Assembly (NCBI GenBank): GCA_036311245.1
Contig: JAXJQH010000116.1
Span: 1 to 5,684 of the forward strand
Source of the DNA: SIG578 sp036311245
GTDB taxonomy: Bacteria > Bacillota > Clostridia > Oscillospirales > Ruminococcaceae
Direction of reading: 5' to 3'
Length of the DNA: 5,684 bases
A model generated the notes under the pieces. The model ran no database searches and was not told where the DNA came from. It worked only from the letters and a program-made list of their open reading frames with translations. Of the stretch, positions 5,021 to 5,684 are shown piece after piece; the stretch's first letter is position 1, and each line of letters begins with the position of its first letter. Made by a program: the position numbers and the translations under genes.

Positions 5021-5035
5021 CAGTCATTATAAAAT
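5007..5035 (+). promoter_or_regulatory. Distal promoter candidate for gap (P1)
   Basis: Consensus TTGACA (5007-5012), 17 bp, TAAAAT (5030-5035). Start expected near 5042, giving a leader of about 150 nt before the GAPDH start codon. It shares bases 5007-5020 with the kinase promoter. Confidence 0.65.
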
Positions 5036-5129
5036 AATGTAAAAAATTGATAGATTTTTAACAAAAAAACCGTCTTTTTTATCAATGCTCACAATTTTTA
5101 AAAATATCAGAATTTTTTTCAAAAAAATA
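5036..5129 (+). other. Very AT-rich gap leader/upstream tract
   Basis: This stretch between the two gap promoters has no gene. It holds repeated A and T runs, including a perfect ATTTTTAAAAAT palindrome (5094-5105) and an 8-bp-arm inverted repeat, ATTTTTTT-C-AAAAAAAT (5112-5128). Such runs may bend the DNA or act as an UP element for P2. No riboswitch or GC-rich hairpin is visible. Confidence 0.5.
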
Positions 5130-5158
5130 TTGTATATTTTTGCCTTTTGTTATAAAAT
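5130..5158 (+). promoter_or_regulatory. Proximal promoter candidate for gap (P2)
   Basis: A weak -35 TTGTAT (5130-5135), 17 bp, then TAAAAT (5153-5158). An alternative reading is an extended -10 TG-T-TATAAA (5148-5156). The 12-bp string TTATAAAATAAT here (5150-5161) is repeated exactly at the P1 -10 (5027-5038). Initiation near 5165 would leave a short leader containing AGGAGGT. Confidence 0.55.
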
Positions 5159-5192
5159 AATAGATGTCAAAAAATTTAGGAGGTAAATTTTT

Positions 5193-5684
5193 ATGTCAGT
5201 TAAAGTTGCTATTAACGGTTTTGGACGTATCGGACGTCTCGCATTCAGACAGATGTTTGGTGCAGAGGGTTATGAGGTTGTTGCTATCAACGATCTTACC
5301 AAGCCTTCCATGCTCGCTCATCTCTTAAAGTATGACACCGCACAGGGTGGATATTGCGGCAAAATCGGTGAGAATGTTCACACCGTAGCTGCTGACGATG
5401 AGGCAGGCACCATCACTGTTGACGGTAAAACCCTCAAAATTTACGCAGAGAAAGATGCTAAGGACCTTCCTTGGGGCGAAATCGGTGTTGATGTTGTTTT
5501 AGAGTGCACAGGTTTCTACTGCTCTAAAGAAAAGAGCCAGGCTCACATCGATGCAGGCGCTAAAAAGGTTGTTATTTCTGCTCCCGCAGGAAATGACCTT
5601 AAGACCATCGTTTTCAGCGTTAACGAGGACACCCTCACCGCTGACGATGCTATCATCTCCGCTGCTTCCTGCACCACCAACTGC
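5193..5684 (+). CDS. gap: Type I glyceraldehyde-3-phosphate dehydrogenase, partial (3' end off the right edge)
   Basis: The first 164 residues of cytosolic GAPDH, which oxidises glyceraldehyde-3-phosphate with phosphate and NAD+ to 1,3-bisphosphoglycerate in glycolysis. The NAD-binding start is textbook: VAINGFGRIGR at 5-15, then AIND with N33-D34, the latter typical of NAD-preferring enzymes. TKPSMLAHLLKYD follows, with ECTGFY in the middle. The last residues are SAASC160TTNC164, which contain catalytic Cys160, so the window ends inside the active-site motif. The catalytic domain remainder lies outside. ATG 5193 has AGGAGGT (5178-5184) at an ideal 8 nt. Codon use is biased and regular, as expected for a highly expressed gene. 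Two promoter candidates lie upstream, and no other gene precedes it in the same direction, so it is first in its transcript. The genes after it are unknown. Confidence 0.98.
   Translation, partial: MSVKVAINGFGRIGRLAFRQMFGAEGYEVVAINDLTKPSMLAHLLKYDTAQGGYCGKIGENVHTVAADDEAGTITVDGKTLKIYAEKDAKDLPWGEIGVDVVLECTGFYCSKEKSQAHIDAGAKKVVISAPAGNDLKTIVFSVNEDTLTADDAIISAASCTTNC

Noticed and set aside
1098..5161. A shared regulon site based on the GTTATA/TATAAC strings at 1101-1113, 3359-3374 and 5149-5154
   Set aside because: The half-site orientation differs between places, and the strings overlap TATAAT-like -10 boxes in AT-rich DNA, so chance similarity is sufficient.
4952..5192. Hidden small gene or structured RNA in the 241-bp kinase-gap region
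   Set aside because: No frame with a ribosome site and no GC-rich hairpin are visible. The region is accounted for by promoters and AT tracts.

Overview
The window looks like chromosomal DNA from a low-GC Firmicute, most likely a gut-type Clostridium relative. The grounds are AT-rich intergenic regions, textbook sigma-A-type promoters, strong Shine-Dalgarno sites, GC-capped intrinsic terminators and the gene families present. The exact genus cannot be fixed from this sequence. I see no rRNA, tRNA, CRISPR array, insertion sequence, attachment site or replication origin.

Layout from left to right. (1) A minus-strand operon runs off the left edge: a TetR-family repressor (523-1083), then an ABC-transporter ATPase (from 516, cut at base 1). 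It has a near-consensus promoter with a palindromic operator just downstream of it, which suggests autorepression of an efflux-type system. (2) A plus-strand MgtE-type magnesium transporter lacks the usual N-terminal domain and starts at GTG 1255. (3) An uncharacterised 91-residue hydrophilic protein lies on the minus strand (2310-2585). (4) A 113-residue, three-helix membrane protein lies on the plus strand (2731-3072). (5) A 62-residue ribbon-helix-helix DNA-binding protein (minus, 3122-3310) is divergent from a small putative lipoprotein with a Cys/His C-terminal module (plus, 3396-3710). They share an intergenic region with a perfect 21-bp palindrome over the -10 region. (6) A soluble PAS-histidine-kinase-like protein (minus, 3791-4951) has an intact ATPase domain but Arg where the phospho-acceptor His should be. 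(7) The 5' part of a glyceraldehyde-3-phosphate dehydrogenase gene (from 5193, plus) runs off the right edge at the catalytic cysteine motif.

After the TetR/ABC operon, every gene appears monocistronic and strands alternate. The three convergent gene pairs each share one intrinsic hairpin terminator with T/A tracts on both sides. The divergent intergenic regions carry the regulatory signals. The kinase/gap region (4952-5192) is the most notable: the kinase promoter and the distal gap promoter physically overlap. The best candidates for something undescribed are the His-less kinase with its overlapping divergent promoters, and the RHH/lipoprotein pair around the 21-bp palindrome. No complete novel multi-gene defence or mobile system is visible.
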